Below, piece after piece: positions 7,715-16,633 of a DNA stretch of 64,000 bases (position 1 is its first letter; each line of letters opens with the position of its first letter). The notes under the pieces are model-generated. The model was given only the letters and a program-made list of their open reading frames with translations. It did not search any database and was not told the origin of the DNA. The position numbers and the translations under genes were made by a program. The stretch comes from CAYRML01 sp050942825 (lineage in GTDB: Bacteria > Bacillota > Dehalobacteriia > UBA4068), in assembly GCA_050942825.1 (NCBI GenBank), contig JBMNOA010000002.1:1-64000 (forward strand), given 5' to 3'.

Positions 7715-10700
7715 TTGTTGGATGTCAGCAATTTTGATAGAATGAGAATTGGTCTGTCTTCGCCAGAACAGATCGAGGAATGGTCTCATGGTGAAGTGAA
7801 AAAACCGGAAACAATCAATTACCGCACACTAAAACCTGAACGTGATGGGCTTTTTTGTGAAAGGATCTTCGGTCCCACCAGAGACTGGGAATGCCATTGC
7901 GGTAAATATAAACGTGTGCGTTATAAAGGTATAATTTGTGATCGCTGCGGTGTTGAGGTAACGAGAGCTAAAGTTCGCCGTGAGCGTTTGGGTCATATCA
8001 AATTGGCTACTCCTGTGTCACATATTTGGTATTTTAAAGGCATACCAAGCAGGATAGGCCTATTATTAGATATTTCTCCGCGCAATTTGGAAAAAGTTCT
8101 CTATTTTGTTTCCTATATTGTTCTGGATCCGGGTGAAACCTCTCTTTCACCTATGCAATTGCTCACTGAGACGGAATATAGAGAAGCTAGAGATAAATAC
8201 GGTGATAGCTTTACAGCAGGCATGGGCGCCGAAGCTATAAGAAAAATGCTCATGAGTCTGGATTTGCCTAAATTGGCTGATGAATTACGTCAGGAATTAA
8301 AAGAAGTAAGCGGACAGAGGAAAATTAGAGCGATCCGCCGTTTAGAAGTGGTTGAGGCATTTTTGATGTCCGGTAATAAACCGGAATGGATGATTTTGAG
8401 CGTTCTGCCGGTTATTCCGCCGGAATTGCGTCCTATGGTTCAATTGGATGGCGGACGTTTTGCTACCTCTGATCTTAATGACCTTTATCGTAGAGTTATC
8501 AACCGCAATAATCGCCTCAAACGTTTATTGGATTTGGGCGCTCCTGATATTATTGTCAGAAATGAAAAAAGAATGTTGCAGGAGGCAGTAGATGCCCTTA
8601 TTGATAACGGCCGCCGCGGCCGCCCTGTGACAGGGCCGGGCAACCGTCCTTTGAAATCTCTTTCCGATATGTTGAAAGGTAAACAAGGCCGTTTCCGTCA
8701 GAACTTGTTGGGTAAAAGGGTCGATTATTCTGGACGTTCGGTTATTGTTGTTGGACCGGAACTGAAATTTCATCAATGCGGATTGCCTAAAGAAATGGCT
8801 TTAGAGTTATTTAAGCCTTTTGTGATGAAACGCTTGGTGCATGATGGCCATGCGCATAATATCAAAAATGCTAAAAGAATGGTAGAGCGTGTGCGCCCTG
8901 AGGTTTGGGATGTTTTGGAAGATGTGATTCGCGATCATCCGGTTTTGTTGAACCGCGCACCAACCCTGCACCGTTTGGGGATTCAGGCTTTTGAACCAGT
9001 TTTGGTTGAAGGCCGTGCCCTGCAGATCCATCCTTTGGTTTGTACGGCATATAACGCTGACTTTGATGGTGACCAAATGGCAGTACACGTTCCTCTTTCT
9101 GCCGAGGCGCAGGCAGAGGCCAGAGTGTTGATGCTTTCTTCTCATAATATTTTGAATCCTAAGGATGGACGACCAGTAGCCACGCCAACACAGGATATGG
9201 TTTTGGGTTCCTACTATCTTACCATTACCAAAGAGGGCGATAAGGGTGAAGGAAAAGTTTTTGCTTCTTATAATGAGGCCCATCGTGCTTATCTTAATGG
9301 TGATGTTTCCTTGCATGCCATGATTTATGTACCTAAGCCCGATAGATGGGATACTATCTGGCTTAGTCAAGATAAGGAAACCCCTTTTGAGCAATATGCT
9401 GATGGTCGTTATAAGCGTTTTGCTACTACAGTTGGACGTTTAATATTTAATTACGAAATTCCCATGCCAAGTGAAATGGGGTATTTCAATGATTGCGTAA
9501 ATAAAAAAGTACTTGGCCAGATTGTTGACCGTTGTTATCGCAGAATGGGAGTTTATGATACGGCAACCTTGTTAGACGGTATCAAATCTGTGGGCTTTAA
9601 ATACTCTACTCAGGCCGGTATTACCATTGGTATTGACGATATTCAGGTTCCTGAAAGTAAAAAGGATATCATGAAAAATGCGGAAGATAAGATCCTTGTG
9701 ATCGAGGATCAATACCAAAATGGTTTAATTAATGAAAATGACCGATATTATAGTACCATTGAGGTTTGGAACAAAGCCACGGAAGATGTAACAAAAGCCC
9801 TGATGAGCAATTTGGATAAATTTAATCCTATCTTCATGATGGCTAATTCCGGAGCTCGTGGTAATGTTCAACAAATCCGTCAATTGGCAGGCGCTAGGGG
9901 GTTGATGGCTGATCCCTCCGGTAGAATCATCGACTTGCCGATCAAAGCTAATTTCCGTGAAGGCTTGACAGTTTTAGAATTCTTCATCTCTACTCACGGA
10001 GCCAGGAAAGGTTTGGCCGATACAGCTTTGCGTACTGCTGACTCTGGTTATTTGACACGACGTCTGGTTGATGTTGCTCAAGATGTGATCGTCAGGGAAG
10101 ACGATTGTGGTGATAATCGTGGTATTTGGGTTGAAGAGATTAAAGATGTGGAAAATATCGCCGAACGTATTGAAGGCCGTGTTTTGAACACAGAAGTTGT
10201 TAATGTAGAAACGGGTGAAATTATTGCCCGATCCGGTCAATTTCTTGATTCCGATACGTCTATGGCTATAGAGAAATATTTGCATACTCGTCCGCAAGGA
10301 GAACGCAGGGTAAATATTCGTGCAGTTTTGACTTGCCGCACCCGACATGGTGTTTGCCGTAAATGTTATGGCCGCAATTTAGCCACTGGAGAAATAGTGG
10401 ATATAGGCGAGGCAGTTGGTATTATTGCTGCTCAATCTATTGGTGAACCTGGTACCCAGCTGACGATGAGAACCTTCCACACCGGTGGTGTCGCCGGTGA
10501 GGATATTACTCAAGGTTTGCCGCGTGTTGAAGAGCTTTTTGAAGCACGTAAACCAAAAGGATTGGGTATAATTGCTGAGGCTGATGGTATTATCTCTATA
10601 GGTGAAAACAAGGGCCGTCGTGAAGTGCTCATCAAAGGTGAAGGGGAAAATGCTGCTCAGATATTGGCAGAGTATCATGTTTCTTATGGCTCTACCCTAA

Positions 10701-11359
10701 AAGTCCATGATGGACAAAAAGTCGAGGCTGGAGATGAATTGACCGAAGGTTCCATAAATCCTCATGATTTATTGAATGTCAAAGGTATCCGCGGTGTACA
10801 AATGTACCTCTTGCGGGAAGTTCAAAGAGTATATCGCCTGCAAGGTGTTGATATCAATGATAAGCATATTGAGGTTATAGTAAGGCAAATGCTCAAAAAG
10901 GTCAAAGTGGAGGATGCCGGCAATACCAGGCTTTTGCCCGGATCTTTGGTTGATGTGTTTGAATTTGATCAGGTCAATGAAGATGCGATAGCCGAAGGTA
11001 AGGAACCGGCTACCGGTAAACCAGTTCTTTTGGGTATTACCAAAGCTTCTTTAGCTACTGATTCTTTCCTCTCTGCAGCCTCCTTCCAGGAAACTACCAG
11101 AGTTTTAACTGATGCGGCTATTAAAGGTAAAATAGATCCCTTGCTGGGTTTGAAAGAGAATGTTATTATTGGCAAACTTATTCCTGCCGGAACAGGTCTT
11201 TCTCGTTATAATAATGTAATTTTGACTAATCCTGATGAAAATGTAAAGCCCGAGGAAGACTACCATAATAACGAAGTGAATGATGATTTTGATGATGTTA
11301 GTTGCACAATGGCCCACCAGGATGCATTGGTAGGCTTGATGGATTTGGATGTTGATTAA
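7715..11359 (+). CDS. rpoC: DNA-directed RNA polymerase subunit beta prime
   Basis: The catalytic subunit, 1214 residues. It has the N-terminal zinc site C60/C62/C75/C78, the catalytic NADFDGD at 447-453 whose aspartates (449, 451, 453) hold the Mg ion, and a second zinc site made of C798, C874, C881 and C884. It begins at a TTG (7715) giving MLDVSNFDRMRIG, the usual start of Firmicutes RpoC, 9 bases after GGGAG. Co-transcribed with rpoB. The large insertions of proteobacterial RpoC are not seen. Confidence 0.98.
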   Translation: MLDVSNFDRMRIGLSSPEQIEEWSHGEVKKPETINYRTLKPERDGLFCERIFGPTRDWECHCGKYKRVRYKGIICDRCGVEVTRAKVRRERLGHIKLATPVSHIWYFKGIPSRIGLLLDISPRNLEKVLYFVSYIVLDPGETSLSPMQLLTETEYREARDKYGDSFTAGMGAEAIRKMLMSLDLPKLADELRQELKEVSGQRKIRAIRRLEVVEAFLMSGNKPEWMILSVLPVIPPELRPMVQLDGGRFATSDLNDLYRRVINRNNRLKRLLDLGAPDIIVRNEKRMLQEAVDALIDNGRRGRPVTGPGNRPLKSLSDMLKGKQGRFRQNLLGKRVDYSGRSVIVVGPELKFHQCGLPKEMALELFKPFVMKRLVHDGHAHNIKNAKRMVERVRPEVWDVLEDVIRDHPVLLNRAPTLHRLGIQAFEPVLVEGRALQIHPLVCTAYNADFDGDQMAVHVPLSAEAQAEARVLMLSSHNILNPKDGRPVATPTQDMVLGSYYLTITKEGDKGEGKVFASYNEAHRAYLNGDVSLHAMIYVPKPDRWDTIWLSQDKETPFEQYADGRYKRFATTVGRLIFNYEIPMPSEMGYFNDCVNKKVLGQIVDRCYRRMGVYDTATLLDGIKSVGFKYSTQAGITIGIDDIQVPESKKDIMKNAEDKILVIEDQYQNGLINENDRYYSTIEVWNKATEDVTKALMSNLDKFNPIFMMANSGARGNVQQIRQLAGARGLMADPSGRIIDLPIKANFREGLTVLEFFISTHGARKGLADTALRTADSGYLTRRLVDVAQDVIVREDDCGDNRGIWVEEIKDVENIAERIEGRVLNTEVVNVETGEIIARSGQFLDSDTSMAIEKYLHTRPQGERRVNIRAVLTCRTRHGVCRKCYGRNLATGEIVDIGEAVGIIAAQSIGEPGTQLTMRTFHTGGVAGEDITQGLPRVEELFEARKPKGLGIIAEADGIISIGENKGRREVLIKGEGENAAQILAEYHVSYGSTLKVHDGQKVEAGDELTEGSINPHDLLNVKGIRGVQMYLLREVQRVYRLQGVDINDKHIEVIVRQMLKKVKVEDAGNTRLLPGSLVDVFEFDQVNEDAIAEGKEPATGKPVLLGITKASLATDSFLSAASFQETTRVLTDAAIKGKIDPLLGLKENVIIGKLIPAGTGLSRYNNVILTNPDENVKPEEDYHNNEVNDDFDDVSCTMAHQDALVGLMDLDVD

Positions 11360-11371
11360 GTTATTAATAAA

Positions 11372-11413
11372 TCAAGCAAATACATGCTATTATCAGGGCA
11401 TGTATTTGCTTGA
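11372..11413 (+). repeat. 15-bp perfect inverted repeat between rpoC and the L7Ae-like gene
   Basis: TCAAGCAAATACATG (11372-11386) and CATGTATTTGCTTGA (11399-11413) are exact reverse complements around a 12-base loop, 12 bases after the rpoC stop. There is no T-run behind the stem; instead its last four bases form the start of the next -35 box. It may be a terminator without U-tract, an mRNA-stabilising stem, or an operator. Confidence 0.7.
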
Positions 11414-11438
11414 CATGTATAGAAAATAGTGATAAAAT
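11410..11438 (+). promoter_or_regulatory. Promoter of the L7Ae-like-rpsL-rpsG-fusA-tuf operon
   Basis: TTGACA (11410-11415), 17 bases and TAAAAT (11433-11438): a near-consensus promoter. It shows that the in-frame TTG at 11410 is not a translation start. Transcription would begin near 11445, about 25 bases before the L7Ae-like gene. Confidence 0.8.
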
Positions 11439-11469
11439 ATTCTGGACTGCTATCTTGGGAGGGTTTGTG

Positions 11470-11718
11470 TTGTATACCCATTACTTAGCCAGTACAAAAA
11501 AAACTGTCGGTATCAGACAAACTATGAAAGCAATTGAAAAAGGACTGGCAGATAAGGTTTTTATTGCTAAAGATGCCGAAAAACGTGTGGTTTTGCCTGT
11601 AATCAATGCTTGCCAAAACAAAGGTATTTCCATAGTTGAAGTGGAAACGATGTCAGAGCTAGGAAAGGCCTGCTCTGTACAAGTTTTGACAGCTGTTGCG
11701 GCTTGTTTGAAAGAATAA
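11470..11718 (+). CDS. L7Ae-family kink-turn RNA-binding protein (YbxF-like)
   Basis: An 82-residue member of the L7Ae/L30e/S12e/Gadd45 fold, resembling Bacillus YbxF, which binds kink-turn RNA and sits at the same place ahead of rpsL. The N-terminal part STKKTVGIRQTMKAIEKGLA and the following core DKVFIAKDAEKR are characteristic. The start is the TTG at 11470, 6 bases after GGGAGGG. Upstream in-frame codons overlap the promoter, and the product from the TTG has the usual family length. It is the first gene of the str operon here. Its RNA partner is not known; L10-type leaders do contain kink-turns, but a link would be speculation. Confidence 0.85.
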   Translation: MYTHYLASTKKTVGIRQTMKAIEKGLADKVFIAKDAEKRVVLPVINACQNKGISIVEVETMSELGKACSVQVLTAVAACLKE

Positions 11719-11769
11719 AATTTTGTATTTATATATGTTTTTTATTTTTTCGGAAGGAGGTGTACTGTT

Positions 11770-12156
11770 TTGCCTACCATTAATCAGCTAGTAAGACAAC
11801 GGAGAGATGTAATAACCAAAAAATCTACAGCTCCCGCCTTGAAAGAATGTCCGCAAAAAAGAGGCGTTTGTACTAGGGTTTATACTACAACCCCTAAAAA
11901 ACCAAACTCTGCTTTGCGTAAAGTGGCTCGTGTTCGTTTGACTCATGGTGTTGAGGTTACTGCTTATATCCCGGGCATTGGTCATAATCTTCAAGAACAC
12001 TCTGTTACTTTAGTTCGTGGTGGCAGGGTTAAAGATATTCCCGGTGTTCGTTATCATATTGTTCGTGGTGCTTTGGATACCGCTGGTGTTGAAAATAGAG
12101 GTCAAGCCAGAAGTAAATACGGCGCTAAAAAACCAAAAACTAAGGCTAAAAGCTAA
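11770..12156 (+). CDS. rpsL: 30S ribosomal protein S12
   Basis: S12 lies at the decoding centre and affects accuracy and streptomycin response. The 128-residue product starts MPTINQLVRQRR from a TTG at 11770 behind GGAAGGAGGTGTACTG. It carries the conserved TPKKPNSALRKVARVRL loop and the second loop GGRVKDIPGVRYHIVRG. The lysines whose mutation gives streptomycin resistance in other bacteria are the wild-type ones. Second gene of the str operon. Confidence 0.98.
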   Translation: MPTINQLVRQRRDVITKKSTAPALKECPQKRGVCTRVYTTTPKKPNSALRKVARVRLTHGVEVTAYIPGIGHNLQEHSVTLVRGGRVKDIPGVRYHIVRGALDTAGVENRGQARSKYGAKKPKTKAKS

Positions 12157-12191
12157 AATCATTTTTTTTAAAAGGGCAAGGGGGGAAGTAA

Positions 12192-12662
12192 ATGCCAAGG
12201 CGTGGCAATGTAGCAAAAATAGAAATTTTACCGGATCCGGTATACAATAGCATAGTTCTGACAAAATTTATCAACCAAATTATGTTGGATGGTAAAAAGG
12301 GCGTAGCTGAGTCTATCGTTTATGGTGCATTTGATATTATACGTGATAAATTAAGCAAGGACCCCATGGAAGTTTTTGATGAAGCTATGAAAAATGTTAT
12401 GCCGGTTTTAGAAGTTAAAGCTCGTCGTGTTGGTGGTGCCAACTATCAGGTTCCTGTAGAAGTTCGTGCAGAAAGACGGCAAGCATTAGCTATTCGCTGG
12501 CTGGTTATGTTTTCTAGAAAAAGAGCTGGCAAATCAATGCAAGAAAAACTAGCTGCCGAATTAATGGATGCAGCTAATAATATTGGTGCTTCTGTTAAAA
12601 AACGTGAAGACACACATAAAATGGCTGAAGCTAATAAAGCTTTTGCTCATTATCGTTGGTAG
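12192..12662 (+). CDS. rpsG: 30S ribosomal protein S7
   Basis: A primary 16S rRNA binding protein of the 30S head, 156 residues, the standard length. It starts MPRRGNVAKIEILPDPVYNS and carries the conserved ARRVGGANYQVPVEV segment and a C-terminal helix ending AEANKAFAHYRW. GCAAGGGGGGAAGTAA precedes the ATG at 12192. It lies between rpsL and fusA. Confidence 0.98.
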   Translation: MPRRGNVAKIEILPDPVYNSIVLTKFINQIMLDGKKGVAESIVYGAFDIIRDKLSKDPMEVFDEAMKNVMPVLEVKARRVGGANYQVPVEVRAERRQALAIRWLVMFSRKRAGKSMQEKLAAELMDAANNIGASVKKREDTHKMAEANKAFAHYRW

Positions 12663-12691
12663 TAAAAAAAGTAAATTACACGGAGGTTTTT

Positions 12692-14767
12692 ATGCCCAGG
12701 CGATTCCCTTTGGAAAAGGTAAGAAATATTGGTATTATGGCTCATATTGATGCCGGTAAAACAACTACGACTGAACGTATTCTTTTTTATACTGGTCGTA
12801 TTCACCGCCCAGGTGAAGTCCATGATGGCGCTGCCACCATGGATTTTATGGTGCAAGAGCAGGAAAGAGGTATCACAATTGCCTCTGCTGCGACTACTTG
12901 CTTTTGGCGCAATCATCGTATTAATATTATTGACACACCCGGCCACGTTGACTTCACTGTAGAGGTCGAACGCTCTTTACGCGTATTGGACGGAGCAGTA
13001 GCCGTTTTTTGTTCTGTTGGTGGTGTTGAACCTCAGTCGGAGACCGTTTGGCGTCAGGCCGACCGTTATGGTGTACCCAGAATAGCTTATATAAACAAAA
13101 TGGATAGGGTCGGTGCGGATTTTTTCCGTGGCATGAGTATGATGAAAGATCGTTTGGGTGCTAATCCGATTGCTCTTCAATTGCCTATTGGCAGCGAAGA
13201 AAACTTCCATGGGATTATTGATCTCATAAAAATGGAAGCTAATATCTATTTGGATAGTGAAGGTAAGCAGATTGATATTCTTCCTATCCCTGACAACATG
13301 ATGGAGGATGCTCAGATTTACAGAGATAAGATTATCGAAGCTATTTCTGAACATGATGAAGAATTGGAATTAAAATATCTTGAGGGTGAAGAGTTTACAC
13401 AGCAAGAAATTATAGCCGGCGTCAGAAAAGCTACTCTTGCTAATGCCTTTACCCCTGTTTTGTGTGGTTCCTCCTTTAAAAACAAGGGTGTTCAGCAATT
13501 GATGGATGCTATCATCGATTATCTTCCTTCTCCTATTGATGTTCCTGCCATCAAAGGAGTGAATGAAGATGGAGAAGAAGTCGAGAGAAAGTCTTCCGAT
13601 GAGGAACCTTTTGCTGCCTTGGCTTTTAAAGTTGTGTCAGATCCTTATGTAGGTAAATTGACCTTCTTTAGAGTCTATTCTGGTGTTTTAAAAAGCGGTT
13701 CTTATATTTACAATAGCACAAAAGGCAAAAGAGAAAGGATTGGACGTATCCTGCAGATGCATGCTAATCACCGTGAAGAGATACAAGAAGCTTTTGCGGG
13801 TGATATCTTGGCTGCTGTTGGTCTTAAAGATACAACCACAGGAGACACGCTTTGCAATGAAGGCGATTTGGTGATCTTAGAATCTATGGATTTTCCCGAT
13901 CCCGTTATCGATGTAGCTATAGAGCCAAAAACTACTGCTGATCAGGAAAAAATGGGTATTGCTTTGCAAAAGCTGTCTGAGGAGGATCCCACTTTTAAAG
14001 TCAGAACTGATGCCGAAACCGGCCAGGTTTTGATAGCCGGTATGGGTGAGCTGCATCTGGAAATCATTGTTGACCGTTTGTTGCGTGAATTCAGAGTCGA
14101 TGCCAATGTAGGTAAACCGCAGGTTGCGTATAAAGAAACCATACGTAAGCCCAGCAAAGGCGTGGGTAAATTTGTTCGTCAATCTGGTGGTCATGGCCAA
14201 TACGGTCATTGCGTGGTGGAATTTGAGCCGCAAGAACCAGGCACAGGATTTGTGTTCGAAAACAAGATTGTCGGCGGTGTGATTCCTAAAGAATATATAG
14301 CACCTGTAGAGGCTGGTATCAAAGAGGCTATGGAAAACGGTATTATGGCAGGTTATCCTGTTGTGGATATCAAAGCAACTTTAGTTGATGGCTCTTACCA
14401 TGAAGTGGATTCTTCAGAAGTTGCCTTCAAAGTTGCAGGTTCCCTAGCCTTCAAAGATGGTATGGCAAAAGCCAGTCCCGTTATTTTAGAACCTATCTTT
14501 AAATTGGAAGTTGTTGTTCCTGATGAATATATGGGTGATGTTATCGGCGATTTGAACTCTCGCCGCGGCAAGATAGAAGGTATGGAGCCGAGAAATGGCT
14601 TGCAGACCATCAGGGGTTATGTTCCTCTGCTGGAAATGTTTGGATATGCTACTGATTTGCGTTCAAAAACGCAAGGCCGAGGCACTTATGTAATGCAATT
14701 CTCCCATTATGATGAGGTGCCGAAAGGTATTGCCGAAAATATTGCCAATAAAAAGCAGAAAGCATAA
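12692..14767 (+). CDS. fusA: Elongation factor G
   Basis: The translocase GTPase, 691 residues. The G domain shows G1 AHIDAGKTT, switch I RGITIASAAT, G3 DTPGHVDFT and G4 NKMDR, followed by the EF-G-specific domains II to V (IKEAMENGIMAGYPV and the RGYVPLLEMFGYATDLRS segment). The ATG at 12692 follows CGGAGGTTTTT; the longer frame from 12656 overlaps rpsG and has no binding site. It is classical EF-G (fusA) in operon position, not the recycling or resistance paralogue. Confidence 0.98.
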   Translation: MPRRFPLEKVRNIGIMAHIDAGKTTTTERILFYTGRIHRPGEVHDGAATMDFMVQEQERGITIASAATTCFWRNHRINIIDTPGHVDFTVEVERSLRVLDGAVAVFCSVGGVEPQSETVWRQADRYGVPRIAYINKMDRVGADFFRGMSMMKDRLGANPIALQLPIGSEENFHGIIDLIKMEANIYLDSEGKQIDILPIPDNMMEDAQIYRDKIIEAISEHDEELELKYLEGEEFTQQEIIAGVRKATLANAFTPVLCGSSFKNKGVQQLMDAIIDYLPSPIDVPAIKGVNEDGEEVERKSSDEEPFAALAFKVVSDPYVGKLTFFRVYSGVLKSGSYIYNSTKGKRERIGRILQMHANHREEIQEAFAGDILAAVGLKDTTTGDTLCNEGDLVILESMDFPDPVIDVAIEPKTTADQEKMGIALQKLSEEDPTFKVRTDAETGQVLIAGMGELHLEIIVDRLLREFRVDANVGKPQVAYKETIRKPSKGVGKFVRQSGGHGQYGHCVVEFEPQEPGTGFVFENKIVGGVIPKEYIAPVEAGIKEAMENGIMAGYPVVDIKATLVDGSYHEVDSSEVAFKVAGSLAFKDGMAKASPVILEPIFKLEVVVPDEYMGDVIGDLNSRRGKIEGMEPRNGLQTIRGYVPLLEMFGYATDLRSKTQGRGTYVMQFSHYDEVPKGIAENIANKKQKA

Positions 14768-14835
14768 GATTGAGAAATTAGCTGTCTGCACTAATATAAA
14801 AAAGTAATTATTAATGATATTGGAGGGAAAATAAC

Positions 14836-16038
14836 ATGTCGAAACAAAAATTTGAGAGAACGAAGCCACACGTCAATATAGGTACAATTGGTCACGTAGA
14901 CCATGGTAAAACGACCTTAACAGCGGCAATCACATTGTGCTTGTCCAAAGAAGGCGGTGCGGAAGTAAAAGCATATGATCAAATCGACGCAGCACCGGAA
15001 GAAAAAGCCCGTGGGATCACGATCAATACATCACATGTGGAATATGAAACAGCAAATCGGCACTATGCACATGTTGACTGTCCTGGTCACGCCGACTATG
15101 TTAAAAACATGATCACTGGTGCAGCACAAATGGACGGTGCAATCCTTGTTGTAAGTGCAGCAGACGGCCCGATGCCACAAACAAGAGAGCATATCTTGTT
15201 AGCACGGCAAGTAGGAGTACCTTATATCGTGGTATTTATGAATAAAGCAGACCAAGTAGACGATGCAGAGCTGCTTGAGTTGGTAGAAATGGAAATCAGG
15301 GAATTGTTGTCCGAGTATAATTTTCCGGGAGACGATACCCCTATCATTGCCGGATCAGCGCTTAAAGCCTTGCAATGCGGCTGTGGCGGCAAAGATTGCC
15401 CAGATTGCATGGCAATATGGAAATTAATGGATGCCGTAGATAGCTATATTCCTTCTCCTGAACGCGATAAAGATAAACCTTTCTTAATGCCGATTGAAGA
15501 CGTTTTCACGATCACAGGACGTGGTACAGTTGTAACAGGTCGTGTGGAAAGAGGACAAGTAAAAGTAGGAGATACTGTCCAAATAGTAGGATTGGATGAA
15601 GAAAGCAAATCCACAGTAGTAACAGGCGTAGAAATGTTTAGAAAACTATTGGATTATGCAGAAGCCGGCGACAATATAGGTTGCTTGCTGAGAGGCGTGG
15701 AACGTAAAGAGGTAGAAAGAGGTCAAGTATTGGCCAAACCGAACAGCATCAACCCTTATACCAAATTCCAAGGCGAAGTATATGTGTTGACCAAAGAAGA
15801 AGGCGGTCGTCATACACCGTTCTTCAATGGTTACAGACCACAATTCTATTTCAGAACAACGGACGTAACCGGTGTAGCACATTTGCCGGAAGGCGTAGAA
15901 ATGGTGATGCCGGGAGACAATATCCGTATGGATATCGAATTGATCACACCGATTGCTATTGAAGAAGGTTTGCGTTTTGCTATTCGTGAGGGTGGCAGAA
16001 CTGTGGGCGCCGGTGTTGTTACAGCAGTTATAGAATAA
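14836..16038 (+). CDS. tuf: Elongation factor Tu, complete copy, with Cys-cluster insertion
   Basis: EF-Tu, 400 residues, delivers aminoacyl-tRNA. G1 GHVDHGKT (19-26), G2 RGITI (59-63), G3 DCPG (81-84) and G4 NKAD (136-139) are intact. After GSALKAL the G domain carries CGCGGKDCPDC (C181, C183, C188, C191) in place of the usual acidic helix start; I recall similar inserts in Desulfotomaculum/Pelotomaculum-like EF-Tu. Many codons end in A (gca, aca, gta), unlike fusA next door. GGAGGGAAAATAAC precedes the ATG. The 3' end is identical to the first copy at window position 1. Confidence 0.98.
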   Translation: MSKQKFERTKPHVNIGTIGHVDHGKTTLTAAITLCLSKEGGAEVKAYDQIDAAPEEKARGITINTSHVEYETANRHYAHVDCPGHADYVKNMITGAAQMDGAILVVSAADGPMPQTREHILLARQVGVPYIVVFMNKADQVDDAELLELVEMEIRELLSEYNFPGDDTPIIAGSALKALQCGCGGKDCPDCMAIWKLMDAVDSYIPSPERDKDKPFLMPIEDVFTITGRGTVVTGRVERGQVKVGDTVQIVGLDEESKSTVVTGVEMFRKLLDYAEAGDNIGCLLRGVERKEVERGQVLAKPNSINPYTKFQGEVYVLTKEEGGRHTPFFNGYRPQFYFRTTDVTGVAHLPEGVEMVMPGDNIRMDIELITPIAIEEGLRFAIREGGRTVGAGVVTAVIE

Positions 16039-16050
16039 TTTGTTTTACAA

Positions 16051-16089
16051 CCTTTATGTATGGGCGGGTTCTCTGCCCATACATAAAGG
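16051..16089 (+). repeat. 15-bp perfect inverted repeat between tuf and rpsJ
   Basis: CCTTTATGTATGGGC (16051-16065) and GCCCATACATAAAGG (16075-16089) pair perfectly around a 9-base loop, 12 bases after tuf. The stem is not followed by a T-run. It may partially terminate, protect or process the tuf transcript before the S10 operon. Confidence 0.7.
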
Positions 16090-16107
16090 ATATATAAATT
16101 GGACTGC

Positions 16108-16168
16108 GATGAAGCGGGAGGTTGCCACTTATGAGGACATAGTGGGTTTTTCCGTGGAGAATGTCCGT
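16108..16168 (+). promoter_or_regulatory. S10-operon leader-like element
   Basis: The gap ahead of rpsJ contains GATGAAGCGGGAGGTTGCC, followed by a stem GGACAT (16135-16140)/ATGTCC (16161-16166) and the string GGAGAATGTCCGT. I remember closely similar strings between tuf and rpsJ in Firmicutes, where an S10 leader has been described. Its mechanism is not evident from the sequence. Confidence 0.45.
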
Positions 16169-16201
16169 AAAATATGCGGGCGAAAAGGAGGTAAGTAAAT
16201 A

Positions 16202-16510
16202 ATGGGTAGACAAAAAATTCGTATCAGACTTAAATCTTATGACCATAAACTTTTGGATCAATCGGCAGTAAAAATAGTGGAAACAGCGACGAGGTCGGGT
16301 GCTTCGGTATCGGGACCTATTCCGCTCCCTACCGAAAAAAATATCTACACTATCTTGCGTTCACCCCATGTGAATAAGGATTCCCGGGAACAATTTGAAA
16401 TGAGAACTCACAAGCGCCTCATTGATATAATCGATCCCACACCTAAAACTATGGATTCTCTGATCCGCATGGATTTACCAGCCGGAGTGGATATCGAGAT
16501 CAAATTATAG
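16202..16510 (+). CDS. rpsJ: 30S ribosomal protein S10
   Basis: A 30S head protein, also known as the antitermination factor NusE when bound to NusB. The 102-residue sequence includes IRIRLKSYDHKLLDQSA, the tip loop GPIPLPTEKNIYTILRSPHV and the C-terminal DLPAGVDIEIKL. GAAAAGGAGGTAAGTAAATA precedes the ATG at 16202. First gene of the S10-spc-alpha superoperon, which from here runs without a clear internal terminator to rplQ. Confidence 0.98.
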   Translation: MGRQKIRIRLKSYDHKLLDQSAVKIVETATRSGASVSGPIPLPTEKNIYTILRSPHVNKDSREQFEMRTHKRLIDIIDPTPKTMDSLIRMDLPAGVDIEIKL

Positions 16511-16633
16511 ACGTTTGTTTTCTATATTATCTTCTGTGCTTTATAAACTATGGCACACCCGGAAACGTGTGCTTTACCCATAAGCTCCTAATGTTGTTAG
16601 TAACTCAGAGCAAAATGAATGGAGGTGCGAAAT

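Noticed and set aside
11410..11469. N-terminal extension of the L7Ae-like protein from TTG 11410
   Set aside because: The TTG is the first base triplet of a near-consensus -35 box, and the codons up to 11469 cover the promoter and binding site.
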